Origin: an uncultured Oscillospiraceae bacterium
GTDB taxonomy: Bacteria; Bacillota; Clostridia; Oscillospirales; Oscillospiraceae
NCBI GenBank assembly: GCA_904395865.1
Contig: CAJFNY010000009.1
Location: 1-33,660, forward strand
Direction of reading: 5' to 3'
DNA length: 33,660 nucleotides
In this document: one piece after another, positions 6,364 through 13,116 of the stretch
Layout: every line of letters starts with the position of its first letter
How positions within the stretch are numbered: position 1 is the stretch's first letter
The notes under the pieces: model-generated
The model's database searches: none
What the model was told of the DNA's origin: nothing
The model's input: the letters and a program-made list of their open reading frames with translations, nothing else
Made by a program: the position numbers and the translations under genes

Positions 6364-7071
6364 TTACAGCAGAGCCGCCAGCCGGCCGGCCAGCGGAATG
6401 TAGACGATGGGCAGCAGGATGGCCGGCAGCATGTTGCCGACCTGGATGCGCTTCGGCATCAGCCCCAGCATGTTCAGGCCCGTCCCGATGAGCAGGATGC
6501 CGCCCACGGCCGACATCTCCGTCACCACGGCGTCGGACAGGAACGGCGCAATCCGGGACGCCAGCAGCGTCAGCGCCCCCTGCCAGACGAACACCGGCAG
6601 CGCCGCGAAGCAGACGCCGACGCCCAGGGTGGCCGCGAACGTCACGGCCATGAGCCCGTCGATCACCGACTTGGAGTACAGCACCGAGCAGTCGCCGCGG
6701 AGGCCGGCGTCCAGGGAACCCATGACGGCCATGGAGCCCACGGCCATCAGCAGACTGGCCGTGACGAAGCCCTCGGTGAACGTGCCGCGGCCGTCGCCCC
6801 GGGCGAAGCGGGCCCGCAGGAAGTCCCCCAGGCGGTCCAGCCGCCGCTCGATGTTCAGCAGCTCCCCCAGCACCGTGCCGGCCACCAGGCAGATCAGCAC
6901 GCCGAGGATGCCGGCCGTCTGCACCGCCGGCGTGATGCCGATGACGAGCACGACGATGGCGAGGCCGTGGACGATGGTCTCCGTCCGCTCCGGCTTCAGC
7001 TTCCGGCCGAAGGCCGTGCCGGCCAGACCGCCCAGGATGATGACGAGGGCGTTGACGACGGTGCCGGTCAC
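6364..7071 (-). CDS. DUF554 family membrane protein
   Basis: A 235-residue polytopic membrane protein of family DUF554 (YdfK/YqgA-like), with about seven hydrophobic segments. Motifs are the N-terminal GTVVNALVIILGGLAGTAFG, GTVLGELLNIE, GSMAVMGSLDAG and the C-terminal AVGGILLIGTGLNML. No transport substrate is established to my knowledge. The GTG start at 7071 overlaps the trmB stop in GTGA, which indicates translational coupling. A much longer open frame continues upstream but runs through trmB out of frame and was ignored. Its place between a tRNA methylase and isocitrate dehydrogenase gives no functional clue. Confidence 0.9.
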   Translation of the reverse strand: MTGTVVNALVIILGGLAGTAFGRKLKPERTETIVHGLAIVVLVIGITPAVQTAGILGVLICLVAGTVLGELLNIERRLDRLGDFLRARFARGDGRGTFTEGFVTASLLMAVGSMAVMGSLDAGLRGDCSVLYSKSVIDGLMAVTFAATLGVGVCFAALPVFVWQGALTLLASRIAPFLSDAVVTEMSAVGGILLIGTGLNMLGLMPKRIQVGNMLPAILLPIVYIPLAGRLAALL

Positions 7072-7721
7072 GCCTCCGCCGCCTCCCGGCGGACGACGCA
7101 CTCGCAGCGGTGGATCGGCGTCCCCTGGGCCAGGAACCGCTCCTCGTAGCCCGTGAGGATGCCGACGACGCCGTCCCGGTGCAGGTCGTACGTGACGTTC
7201 TTCGTCTCCAGGCCGCAGCGGGCGAACTCCTCCAGGGAGAAGTCGAACAGCGGGCGGTTGTCGGTCTTGAACCAGATCTCGCCGCCGTCCCGGAGGACGG
7301 CCTTGTACTTCTCCAGGAACGTCCGGTACGTCAGGCGCAGCTTGGCCGACTTGTTCCGGGGCCAGGGGTCGCAGAAGTTCAGGTAGATCCGGTCGATCTC
7401 CCCGTCGGCGAACAGCTCCGGCAGGCGGGCGGCGTCGGCGTCCAGGAACAGGACGTTCTGCAGCTCCTCCCGCACGGCGTACTCCATGGCCATGACCATG
7501 GCGTCGGGCACCTTCTCCAGGCCCAGGAGCAGGACGTCCGGCTCGGCCCTGGCCGTCTCCACGGTGAACTTCCCCTTGCCGCAGCCGATCTCCAGCCGCA
7601 GCTCCCGGGCCCCGGGCATCCGCTCGCGCCAGTGGCCCCGCAGGGCCTCCGGCTCCCGGACCCAGACGCGGCTGCACGCCTCCATCCGCGGACCCAGGTT
7701 GTGTTTCTTTCGCATTCGCAT
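7068..7721 (-). CDS. trmB: tRNA (guanine-N7-)-methyltransferase
   Basis: A 217-residue SAM-dependent enzyme that makes m7G at position 46 of the tRNA variable loop. The SAM site is EIGCGKG (44-50), preceded by the usual basic N-terminus MRMRKKHNLGPR. Family motifs NFCDPWPRNK (DPWP at 118-121) and FKTDN (151-155) are intact. TGYEERFLAQGTPIHR is the conserved C-terminal end. The first of two in-frame ATGs (7721) was chosen because GGAAAGGG lies at good distance. The gene has its own near-consensus promoter and leads the operon with the DUF554 gene and icd. Confidence 0.96.
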   Translation of the reverse strand: MRMRKKHNLGPRMEACSRVWVREPEALRGHWRERMPGARELRLEIGCGKGKFTVETARAEPDVLLLGLEKVPDAMVMAMEYAVREELQNVLFLDADAARLPELFADGEIDRIYLNFCDPWPRNKSAKLRLTYRTFLEKYKAVLRDGGEIWFKTDNRPLFDFSLEEFARCGLETKNVTYDLHRDGVVGILTGYEERFLAQGTPIHRCECVVRREAAEA

Positions 7722-7754
7722 GGCAATTCCCTTTCCGAACAGCAATTCCCATTC

Positions 7755-7783
7755 ATTATACACGGATCGGCCGCCGGCGTAAA
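7755..7783 (-). promoter_or_regulatory. Promoter of the trmB operon
   Basis: On the minus strand the -35 box is TTTACG (7778-7783), the spacer is 17 bp and the -10 box is a perfect TATAAT (7755-7760). It drives trmB, DUF554 and icd. Confidence 0.8.
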
Positions 7784-7795
7784 GCGATTTTTTCC

Positions 7796-7824
7796 TTGTG
7801 CCGCGGCGGGAAATCCGGTATACT
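7796..7824 (+). promoter_or_regulatory. Promoter of the Nudix/exonuclease pair
   Basis: The -35 box is TTGTGC (7796-7801), the spacer 17 bp and the -10 box TATACT (7819-7824). It is back to back with the trmB promoter, with only 12 bases between the two -35 boxes. Confidence 0.7.
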
Positions 7825-7853
7825 GGAGAAAACGCAGGAAAGAAGGTCTTTTC

Positions 7854-8240
7854 GTGACGGAAGTGGTGGCGGCCCTGATCTGGCAGAACGGCCGCTTTCT
7901 GATCTGCCAGCGCCCGGCCCACAAGGCCCGGGGGCTGCTGTGGGAGTTCGTGGGCGGCAAGGTGGAGCCCGGGGAGACGGGGCCGGAGGCCCTGGCCCGG
8001 GAGTGCCGCGAGGAGCTGGCCGTGGATGTGGCCGTGGGCGACGCCTGCTGGCAGGGCGTCCACACCTACCCGGACCTGACGGTCCGCCTGACGCTGTACC
8101 GCGCGTCCATCGCCGCCGGCACGCCGCAGCTGCTGGAGCACCGGGACCTGCGCTGGATCACGCCGGCGGAGATCCCGCAGTACGACTTCTGCCCCGCCGA
8201 CCGGGAGATCCTGGCGGGGCTGCAGGAGGGGCGGCTGTGA
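7854..8240 (+). CDS. MutT-like Nudix hydrolase ((deoxy)nucleoside triphosphate pyrophosphohydrolase)
   Basis: A 128-residue Nudix protein. Members of this MutT/NudG-type group hydrolyse damaged nucleotides such as 8-oxo-dGTP or oxidised dCTP to monophosphates. The Nudix box is complete, GGKVEPGETGPEALARECREEL (G-x5-E-x7-RE-x2-EE), preceded by FLICQRPAHKARGLLWEF, which is very typical of MutT and NudG. The C-terminal YDFCPADREIL fits the same subgroup. The start is GTG at 7854 with AGAAGG upstream. The stop overlaps the next gene's GTG, so synthesis of the two proteins is coupled. That partner also carries a nucleotide pyrophosphohydrolase domain, supporting a nucleotide-pool cleaning role. 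Confidence 0.92.
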   Translation: MTEVVAALIWQNGRFLICQRPAHKARGLLWEFVGGKVEPGETGPEALARECREELAVDVAVGDACWQGVHTYPDLTVRLTLYRASIAAGTPQLLEHRDLRWITPAEIPQYDFCPADREILAGLQEGRL

Positions 8241-9109
8241 GCGGGCGGTACGTGGCCTTCGACGTGGAGACGCCCAACTTCGCCAACGACCGGATCAGCG
8301 CCATCGGCGTGGCCGTGGTGGAGGACGGGCAGATCGTCCGGGAGTTCGCCGCCCTCGTCAACCCCGAGACGCACTTCGACCGGTTCAACGTGGAGCTGAC
8401 GGGCATCACGCCGGAGCGGGTGGCCGGCGAGCCCACCTTCGCCGCCCTCTGGCCGGTGCTGGAGCCGCTGCTGGGCAGCGGCTGCCTGGCGGCGCACAAC
8501 GCGCCCTTCGACCTGGCCGTCCTGTCCAGGTGCCTCCGGGCGTACGGCATCCGCTGGCGGGCGCGGGTGCCGTACGTCTGCACGTGCCGGCTGAGCCGGC
8601 GGGTGCTGCCGCAGCTGCCCAACCACAAGCTGTCCACGGTCTGCGCCCACCTGGGCATCCCCCTGGACCACCACCGGGCCGGCAGCGACGCCCGCGCCTG
8701 CGGCGAGATCCTGCGGTACTGCCTGGGCAGCGGCGCCGACGTGGACGGCGCGCGGCGGACGTACGACCTGGCAGCCCGGCGGACGCTCCCCGGCCGCCCG
8801 GCGCCGTCGGGCAAGCTGGTGCGGGACGGGATCCCGGCCCTCATCGAGTCCGCCGGCGGCAGCTGCCGCTGGGAGACGGTCTCCGGCGACCGGTACCTGC
8901 GCCTGCTGGACGAGAAGCTGGCCGAGGAGCTGGCCGAATTCCGCGAAAGCCATACCCTCGAGGAGCTGGCCGACCTGCAGGAGGTCCTGCTGGCCGCGGC
9001 GGCGGCCCGGGGCTGGACGCCGGAGGACGTGGAGCGCGCCCGGGCGGAGAAGGCGGCCCGGCGCGGCGGCTTCGCCGGCGGCGTGTTCCTCCGGGACGGC
9101 GGCACGTGA
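8237..9109 (+). CDS. Fusion of a DnaQ-type 3'-5' exonuclease and a MazG-like nucleotide pyrophosphohydrolase domain
   Basis: A 290-residue two-domain protein. Residues about 3-165 form a DEDDh exonuclease like the DNA polymerase III epsilon chain: D9-V-E11-T (ExoI), AHNAPFD92 (ExoII) and H146-R-A-G-S-D151 (ExoIII). All catalytic residues are present. Residues about 192-288 begin with KLVRDGIP and continue with DEKLAEELAEF and LEELADLQEV. This is the all-alpha NTP pyrophosphohydrolase pattern of the COG4997/phosphoribosyl-ATP pyrophosphohydrolase-like group, with metal-binding Glu/Asp in both helices. The start is GTG in a GTGA overlap with the Nudix gene, with AGGAGGGG upstream. Family assignment rests on motifs; the joint function (degrading DNA or RNA ends plus cleaning nucleotides) is inference. 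I do not recall this fusion as a described architecture. Confidence 0.88.
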   Translation: MSGRYVAFDVETPNFANDRISAIGVAVVEDGQIVREFAALVNPETHFDRFNVELTGITPERVAGEPTFAALWPVLEPLLGSGCLAAHNAPFDLAVLSRCLRAYGIRWRARVPYVCTCRLSRRVLPQLPNHKLSTVCAHLGIPLDHHRAGSDARACGEILRYCLGSGADVDGARRTYDLAARRTLPGRPAPSGKLVRDGIPALIESAGGSCRWETVSGDRYLRLLDEKLAEELAEFRESHTLEELADLQEVLLAAAAARGWTPEDVERARAEKAARRGGFAGGVFLRDGGT

Positions 9110-9127
9110 GGCCGCTTCCCGCCATTC

Positions 9128-9160
9128 TTTCATGTTCCTTTCATGTTTCCGTGGTACACT
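9128..9160 (+). promoter_or_regulatory. Candidate promoter with two tandem 11-mers before the small membrane protein gene
   Basis: A -10-like TACACT (9155-9160) lies downstream of the direct repeats TTTCATGTTCC (9128-9138) and TTTCATGTTTCC (9139-9150), head to tail with an 11-base period. There is no good -35 box, so the repeats may be activator sites. Support is only visual. Confidence 0.4.
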
Positions 9161-9214
9161 GGCCCCAGTGAGACGGGAGACACTCCCAAACCGAGACCAC
9201 TGGAGGTATGTACC

Positions 9215-9526
9215 ATGAAATCCAACGACGTTCCCCTGTACGCCGAAAGCCCGAAGGCTTCCAACGTGTCCATCGCCGGCGGCGCGGTGAAGCTGCTGTC
9301 GGTGGTGGCGCTGATCGCGGCCATCGGCTGCACGGCGGTGCTGGCGCTGGCGGCGGTGCGGCTGGCCGCCATGGTGCCGTCCCTCTGGTTCGTGCTGGAC
9401 GAGCTGGAGGACGGGCTTGGCGCCGTCTTTTTCCTGTGGGCCGCCTTCGCCCTCTGCCGCTACCTGGCGCGGATGCTGGCCCGCAAGGCCGCCCTGCTGG
9501 CCGCCCGGACGGAGCAGGACGCGTAA
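9215..9526 (+). CDS. Small two-helix membrane protein of unknown function
   Basis: A 103-residue protein that I do not recognise. After a polar N-terminus it has hydrophobic segments at about 24-52 and 63-84. An acidic turn (LDELEDG) lies between them and the C-terminal tail is basic. The ATG at 9215 has GGAGGT seven bases upstream; a nearer ATG at 9208 is out of frame. The pattern resembles DUF2975-like small membrane proteins only loosely. It has its own upstream promoter-like region and a hairpin after the stop, so it is probably a single-gene unit. Confidence 0.75.
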   Translation: MKSNDVPLYAESPKASNVSIAGGAVKLLSVVALIAAIGCTAVLALAAVRLAAMVPSLWFVLDELEDGLGAVFFLWAAFALCRYLARMLARKAALLAARTEQDA

Positions 9527-9540
9527 CCGCGCCTGAAACG

Positions 9541-9569
9541 CAGCGCCCGCGGATCCCCCGCGGGCGCTG
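9541..9569 (+). terminator. Terminator after the small membrane protein gene
   Basis: A perfect 12-bp stem (9541-9552 with 9558-9569) with loop ATCCC. It is followed only by TTCC, so the T-tract is weak. Confidence 0.6.
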
Positions 9570-9584
9570 TTCCATGCGTACGAA

Positions 9585-9606
9585 GGCCCCGGCGGAAGCC
9601 GGGGCC
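9585..9606 (-). terminator. Hairpin downstream of the SLH gene
   Basis: A 9-bp GC stem (9585-9593 with 9598-9606) with loop GGAA lies 25 bases beyond the SLH stop on the minus strand. There is no T-run, so terminator status is tentative. Confidence 0.4.
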
Positions 9607-9630
9607 CTCGTGCTGTGCTCAGACCTGCGC

Positions 9631-12381
9631 TCAGACCATGTAACGGTAGAGGAAGGTGACGATCTGCGCGCGGACGCAGTCGGCGTCCGGGCTGAAGGTG
9701 GCGGCGCTGGTGCCGTTGGTGACGCCTTCGCCGACCGCCCAGGCCACGGCCCCGGCGTAGTAGGCGTCCGCCGGGACGTCCGCGAAGCCGCTGCCGGAGG
9801 CCGCCGCGGCGCCGTCGTACCGCCACAGGAAGGTCACGGTCTGCGCGCGCGTCACCGTGGCGTCCGGGCTGAAGGTGGTGGCGCTGGTGCCGTTGGTGAT
9901 CCCCTGCTCCACGGCCCACAGCACGGCGTCGTGGTAGTACGCGCCGGCGGAGACGTCGTCGAACGGATTCGCCGCGTTCCCCGGCTCGGGGGAGCCGGCG
10001 GCCCGCCAGAGGAACGTCACCATCTGCGCGCGGGTGCAGGAAGCGTCCGGCCCGAAGGTCGTGGCGCCGGTGCCGTTCGTCACGCCGTTCTCCACGGCCC
10101 AGGCCACGGCGTCACGGTAGTACGCGCCGGCCGGGACGTCCGTGAACACCAGGGACTCCTCTGCGCGCTCCGTGAAGGCGGCCTCCACGGTGACGCGGCC
10201 GCGCGGCATCCGGAAGGTGTACTTGGTATCGCTGACCTTCGTCAGTTCGATCTCATTGCCGCTGCCGTCGAGAACGGTCAGCCGGTCCAGCTCGTAGCCG
10301 TCCTCCGCTTCCACGGTAATGGCCACCGTAGTGCCGTAGCCGGCCCGGCTGGGGCTGACGCGGACGGAGCCGTGGTCCGCCTCCTCCACGGAGACGGTGT
10401 AGCGGTTTGTGGTTGTCGTGGACGGCACGTAGGTATTCAAATCCTGGGGCAGCATCGTATCCCGGAGATAATAGATATCCTCACCAGTGACTGCGTTGCG
10501 CAAATTATCTGCAGTCAGTACGCTGCTACCATCCTTTGCAACCTCCAGAACCGGGGTAGTCCCCCCGACAGTGCCGGTGGCCGGGTCCATGCCGCCCCAG
10601 TAGTTTTGTGACACATCAACTTTGGCAGATTCGCCGATGTTGGTGATCTTGGCGTAAGACTCGGTGGCATAGGTACTCGTCATTTTGTTTTCGGTGATGG
10701 TCACTATTGGATTATTCACACCATTTGTGTCGATCCGAATGGCGCGGCCCTCATCATTTCCAGAACCATTCGCCCAGTTTTCAAAGGTATTTTCCGTTAT
10801 CGTAATGGTATCAGCGCCACGCAGGCTCAGGGCAGAGCCGGCAATGTTGCAAAACTGACTGCCGGTCACTGTAATGGAGTCCAGCGTTCCGTTGTTGTAA
10901 ATCGCCACAAACTCGTTGCTGGTCGTACCATCCGCACGGGTCAAATCCTGGAAGATACTGTCTGTGACTGTGAGAGAAGCGCCTTTTTTAGCACCTGTGA
11001 TCTGAAGCACACCATCCTTCTGGCTCTGGTTGACCTCGGTATTCTCAAAAGTGCAGTTGTTCACCACCACAGCGCCAGTTGCGCCGCTAATATTGACGAC
11101 TCCTCCGGTGAATGTCAGGTCTTTCAGGGTAATTCCGCCCCCACTGCTGGAAATGAGCTCTGGCCGTCCACCGGTGAGTGTATCCCCGGCAGAAATGGTA
11201 ATACCTTCTGACATTCCCTCAATGGTGATACCGTTCTTGTTGGCAACGCTCAAGGTCTCATCCAATTCCACGCTTTTCAGTACCACGACGGTATCGCCGT
11301 CTGCAGCTTCTTTGACGGCCTCCGCAAGATCCGTGTAAATCTTGCCGTTCACCCTGGCCACATCATTTTCCGCTAAAACGGTCTCAGTGCCGCCCAGGGC
11401 ACCAGCCGTGCCCTCTTGACTGGCTGGCACATTGGAACCCGTGTTCGTCCCAAGCACATAGAGTTTGGAAATGGTAAGCTCACCTTCTCCCGGAACGGGA
11501 AATGCTTCACTACCTGTTGTCCAACTGCTGTCACGCACTCCGCCCGAAACATAGCCCAGCCTGGCCTCCGCAACGCCGTTCCTATTCTCCAGCGTGACAT
11601 CCTCCACAATGCAGTCCGTGACTGTGCCGCCATTATTGCCATTTTCGGTCAAAATTCCAAGCAATCCGCCAACACAGAGCGATGTGGAGTTCGCACTTGC
11701 GTATTCAGCACTTGCGCTGGTGGAAACGGTCACATCGCTTACCGCACAGCCGCTGAGCGTGTTATCCATATAGAATGTGCCGATGAGACCCCCCACCTTG
11801 CGGGTACCGGTGACAGCAACGCCGGATACCGTGCAGTCGGTGGTCACAATCTTGCCTTCTCCCCGGTAGCCTACCAGGCCGGCGACATTGTCGCCTTCAT
11901 AATCATCTTCCTTGTACATACCGGTCACAGAACTGCCCGCATCACCGATCACATGACAGTCCTCCATTTTGGCATAGCCCTCACCGGCTAAACCGCCTAC
12001 TTTATAGTTTCCAGTGATTTCAATGGAACCCTGCACGGTGCAGTTTTTCACAGTTCCGGTATAAGCCGACCCGGCCAACGCTCCCACCTGAGCCAGGGCA
12101 GTAATTTTCACATTCTCAAGGACAATGTTCTGCAGCACACCGGGAGCATTCAGGCAGCCAAACAATCCGGCATACTCTAAAGCAGGGGCATCAATGGCTA
12201 AATTGCTGATGGTATGGCCCTGTCCATCGAAGGTGCCGGCGAACGCATGTTTGGATGAACCAATTGGCGTCCACTCCACCCCGGACAGATCAAGATCTGC
12301 GTCCAGTTTTACAGTCTTGCCTTCGAAGTTCTTCGCATCGTTCGTCCTGGTGGAGGCGTACCGCAAGATCGTCGCAGACAT
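9631..12381 (-). CDS. SLH-domain surface protein with GLUG/beta-helix region, 5'-truncated
   Basis: An open frame of 916 codons. From about residue 20, GLUG-type repeats (GLFG, VGALAG, VGGLAG, VGGLIG) extend to about 290. A right-handed beta-helix-like region follows to about 640, then a divergent InlB B-repeat-like domain (about 645-725). Three S-layer homology domains end the protein (about 728-916, each with FxDVxxxAYY...AV.WAV...G(I/V)TNGT). SLH domains attach such proteins to secondary cell-wall polymer. The frame starts without a signal peptide. There is no ribosome site before its ATG at 12381, and its first 12-15 codons are antisense to a plus-strand coding scrap. The authentic 5' end is therefore missing. 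Codons 1-650 are much less GC-rich than the SLH end. Probably a pseudogene, or a reserve cassette. Confidence 0.82.
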   Translation of the reverse strand: MSATILRYASTRTNDAKNFEGKTVKLDADLDLSGVEWTPIGSSKHAFAGTFDGQGHTISNLAIDAPALEYAGLFGCLNAPGVLQNIVLENVKITALAQVGALAGSAYTGTVKNCTVQGSIEITGNYKVGGLAGEGYAKMEDCHVIGDAGSSVTGMYKEDDYEGDNVAGLVGYRGEGKIVTTDCTVSGVAVTGTRKVGGLIGTFYMDNTLSGCAVSDVTVSTSASAEYASANSTSLCVGGLLGILTENGNNGGTVTDCIVEDVTLENRNGVAEARLGYVSGGVRDSSWTTGSEAFPVPGEGELTISKLYVLGTNTGSNVPASQEGTAGALGGTETVLAENDVARVNGKIYTDLAEAVKEAADGDTVVVLKSVELDETLSVANKNGITIEGMSEGITISAGDTLTGGRPELISSSGGGITLKDLTFTGGVVNISGATGAVVVNNCTFENTEVNQSQKDGVLQITGAKKGASLTVTDSIFQDLTRADGTTSNEFVAIYNNGTLDSITVTGSQFCNIAGSALSLRGADTITITENTFENWANGSGNDEGRAIRIDTNGVNNPIVTITENKMTSTYATESYAKITNIGESAKVDVSQNYWGGMDPATGTVGGTTPVLEVAKDGSSVLTADNLRNAVTGEDIYYLRDTMLPQDLNTYVPSTTTTNRYTVSVEEADHGSVRVSPSRAGYGTTVAITVEAEDGYELDRLTVLDGSGNEIELTKVSDTKYTFRMPRGRVTVEAAFTERAEESLVFTDVPAGAYYRDAVAWAVENGVTNGTGATTFGPDASCTRAQMVTFLWRAAGSPEPGNAANPFDDVSAGAYYHDAVLWAVEQGITNGTSATTFSPDATVTRAQTVTFLWRYDGAAAASGSGFADVPADAYYAGAVAWAVGEGVTNGTSAATFSPDADCVRAQIVTFLYRYMV

Positions 12382-12391
12382 TCGAGCCTGA
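12344..12391 (+). pseudogene. C-terminal scrap of an unidentified plus-strand gene
   Basis: Fifteen codons, VLVEAYRKIVADIRA, then TGA. The GC-rich third positions match the chromosome rather than the AT-richer SLH segment to the left. The stop lies 16 bases before the cyclase ATG, a normal operon spacing. I infer the tail of a gene whose body was removed when the SLH fragment joined here. The product is not identifiable. Confidence 0.5.
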
Positions 12392-12407
12392 AACGGAGGG
12401 AACGGAC

Positions 12408-12959
12408 ATGAAGCATTTCCTGTGGGATACGTATGAGACGTGGAAAACCGACTGCACCTGGGTGGAGCTGAGCCGGGAGGTCAGCCTCCGGACGCCGCAC
12501 CACAGCGCCTTCCCCGACATGGAGATGGACGTCATCTACAACTACGACCGCGGCGACATCTTCCAGGCCCACGTATACAAGATGCCCGGCCAGTACGGCA
12601 CCCACATCGACGCGCCCGTCCACATGAACGAGCAGGGCGCCTCGCTGGAGGCCTTCGACGCCGCCGGCGCGGCCCACTACCCCGGCTGGACATTGGAGGC
12701 GCTGCGCTTCCTGCGGGAGGAGCGGAACGTCCTGGCCATCGGCCACGAGCCGGCGGACACCGATCCGGCCGTCGTCGCCAATTCTGAGGGCTGGATCGCC
12801 GAGCGGTACTGGCTGGGGCAGAACCGTTATCAGGTGGAGCTTATGGCGAACCTGGACCGGTGCCCCGAGAGCGGCGGCCTGATCTTCTGCACGTTCCCGA
12901 AAATCCAGGGCGGCTCCGGCAGCACGTGCCGCTGCTTCGCCCTGATCCCGAATCCGTAA
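12408..12959 (+). CDS. Cyclase-family protein (kynurenine formamidase-like), internally deleted
   Basis: A 183-residue member of the putative cyclase family (kynurenine formamidase/isatin hydrolase fold; metal-dependent amide or lactam hydrolysis). The N-terminal half has GQYGTHIDAPVH (61-72), the His/Asp metal motif. The C-terminal half has HYPGWTLEAL, AIGHE (110-114), YWLGQNRYQVELMANLD and FPKIQGGSGS. As I recall, relatives carry roughly 70-80 residues between the metal motif and HYPGW, including a central strand with an RTDW-type motif. Here these parts are joined by only about 17 residues (ASLEAFDAAGAAH). The frame is open, so it looks like an in-frame deletion, and activity is doubtful. 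GGAGGG precedes the ATG by seven bases. Confidence 0.82.
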   Translation: MKHFLWDTYETWKTDCTWVELSREVSLRTPHHSAFPDMEMDVIYNYDRGDIFQAHVYKMPGQYGTHIDAPVHMNEQGASLEAFDAAGAAHYPGWTLEALRFLREERNVLAIGHEPADTDPAVVANSEGWIAERYWLGQNRYQVELMANLDRCPESGGLIFCTFPKIQGGSGSTCRCFALIPNP

Positions 12960-12975
12960 CGCCACAGACGCAGCA

Positions 12976-13003
12976 GCGCCCGCGGGAGGGGTCCCGCGGG
13001 CGC
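12976..13003 (+). terminator. Terminator after the cyclase-family gene
   Basis: An 11-bp GC stem (12976-12986 with 12993-13003) is followed by GTATCATATCTT. The downstream tract is only moderately T-rich. Confidence 0.6.
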
Positions 13004-13026
13004 GTATCATATCTTCCGATTCACAA

Positions 13027-13067
13027 AAAAGGACTTGCCGCCCATCCCCCGGGCGGCAAGTCCTTTT
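13027..13067. terminator. Strong bidirectional terminator
   Basis: A perfect 17-bp stem (13027-13043 with 13051-13067) whose outer end is four A opposite four T, with six A in all on the left. On the minus strand it therefore ends in a T6 run, fitting termination of the polysaccharide deacetylase gene. It also backs up the cyclase gene terminator. Confidence 0.85.
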
Positions 13068-13116
13068 CACAGCCTGAATCGTTTTCCTGGGAATGGCTGC
13101 CGGCCTGGCTGTGCAG

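Noticed and set aside
4902-6491. 529-codon plus-strand open frame opposite icd
   Set aside because: It is a high-GC shadow of a clearly recognised gene, rich in Gly/Val/Asp/His, with no family resemblance or ribosome site.
6364-7752. 462-codon fusion of trmB region and DUF554
   Set aside because: The upstream part is trmB read in the wrong frame; DUF554 has its own GTG start in a GTGA overlap.
9631-12959. Transposon or integrase carrying the SLH segment
   Set aside because: No transposase, integrase or terminal inverted repeats could be found at either end; only base composition and the broken genes point to a rearrangement.
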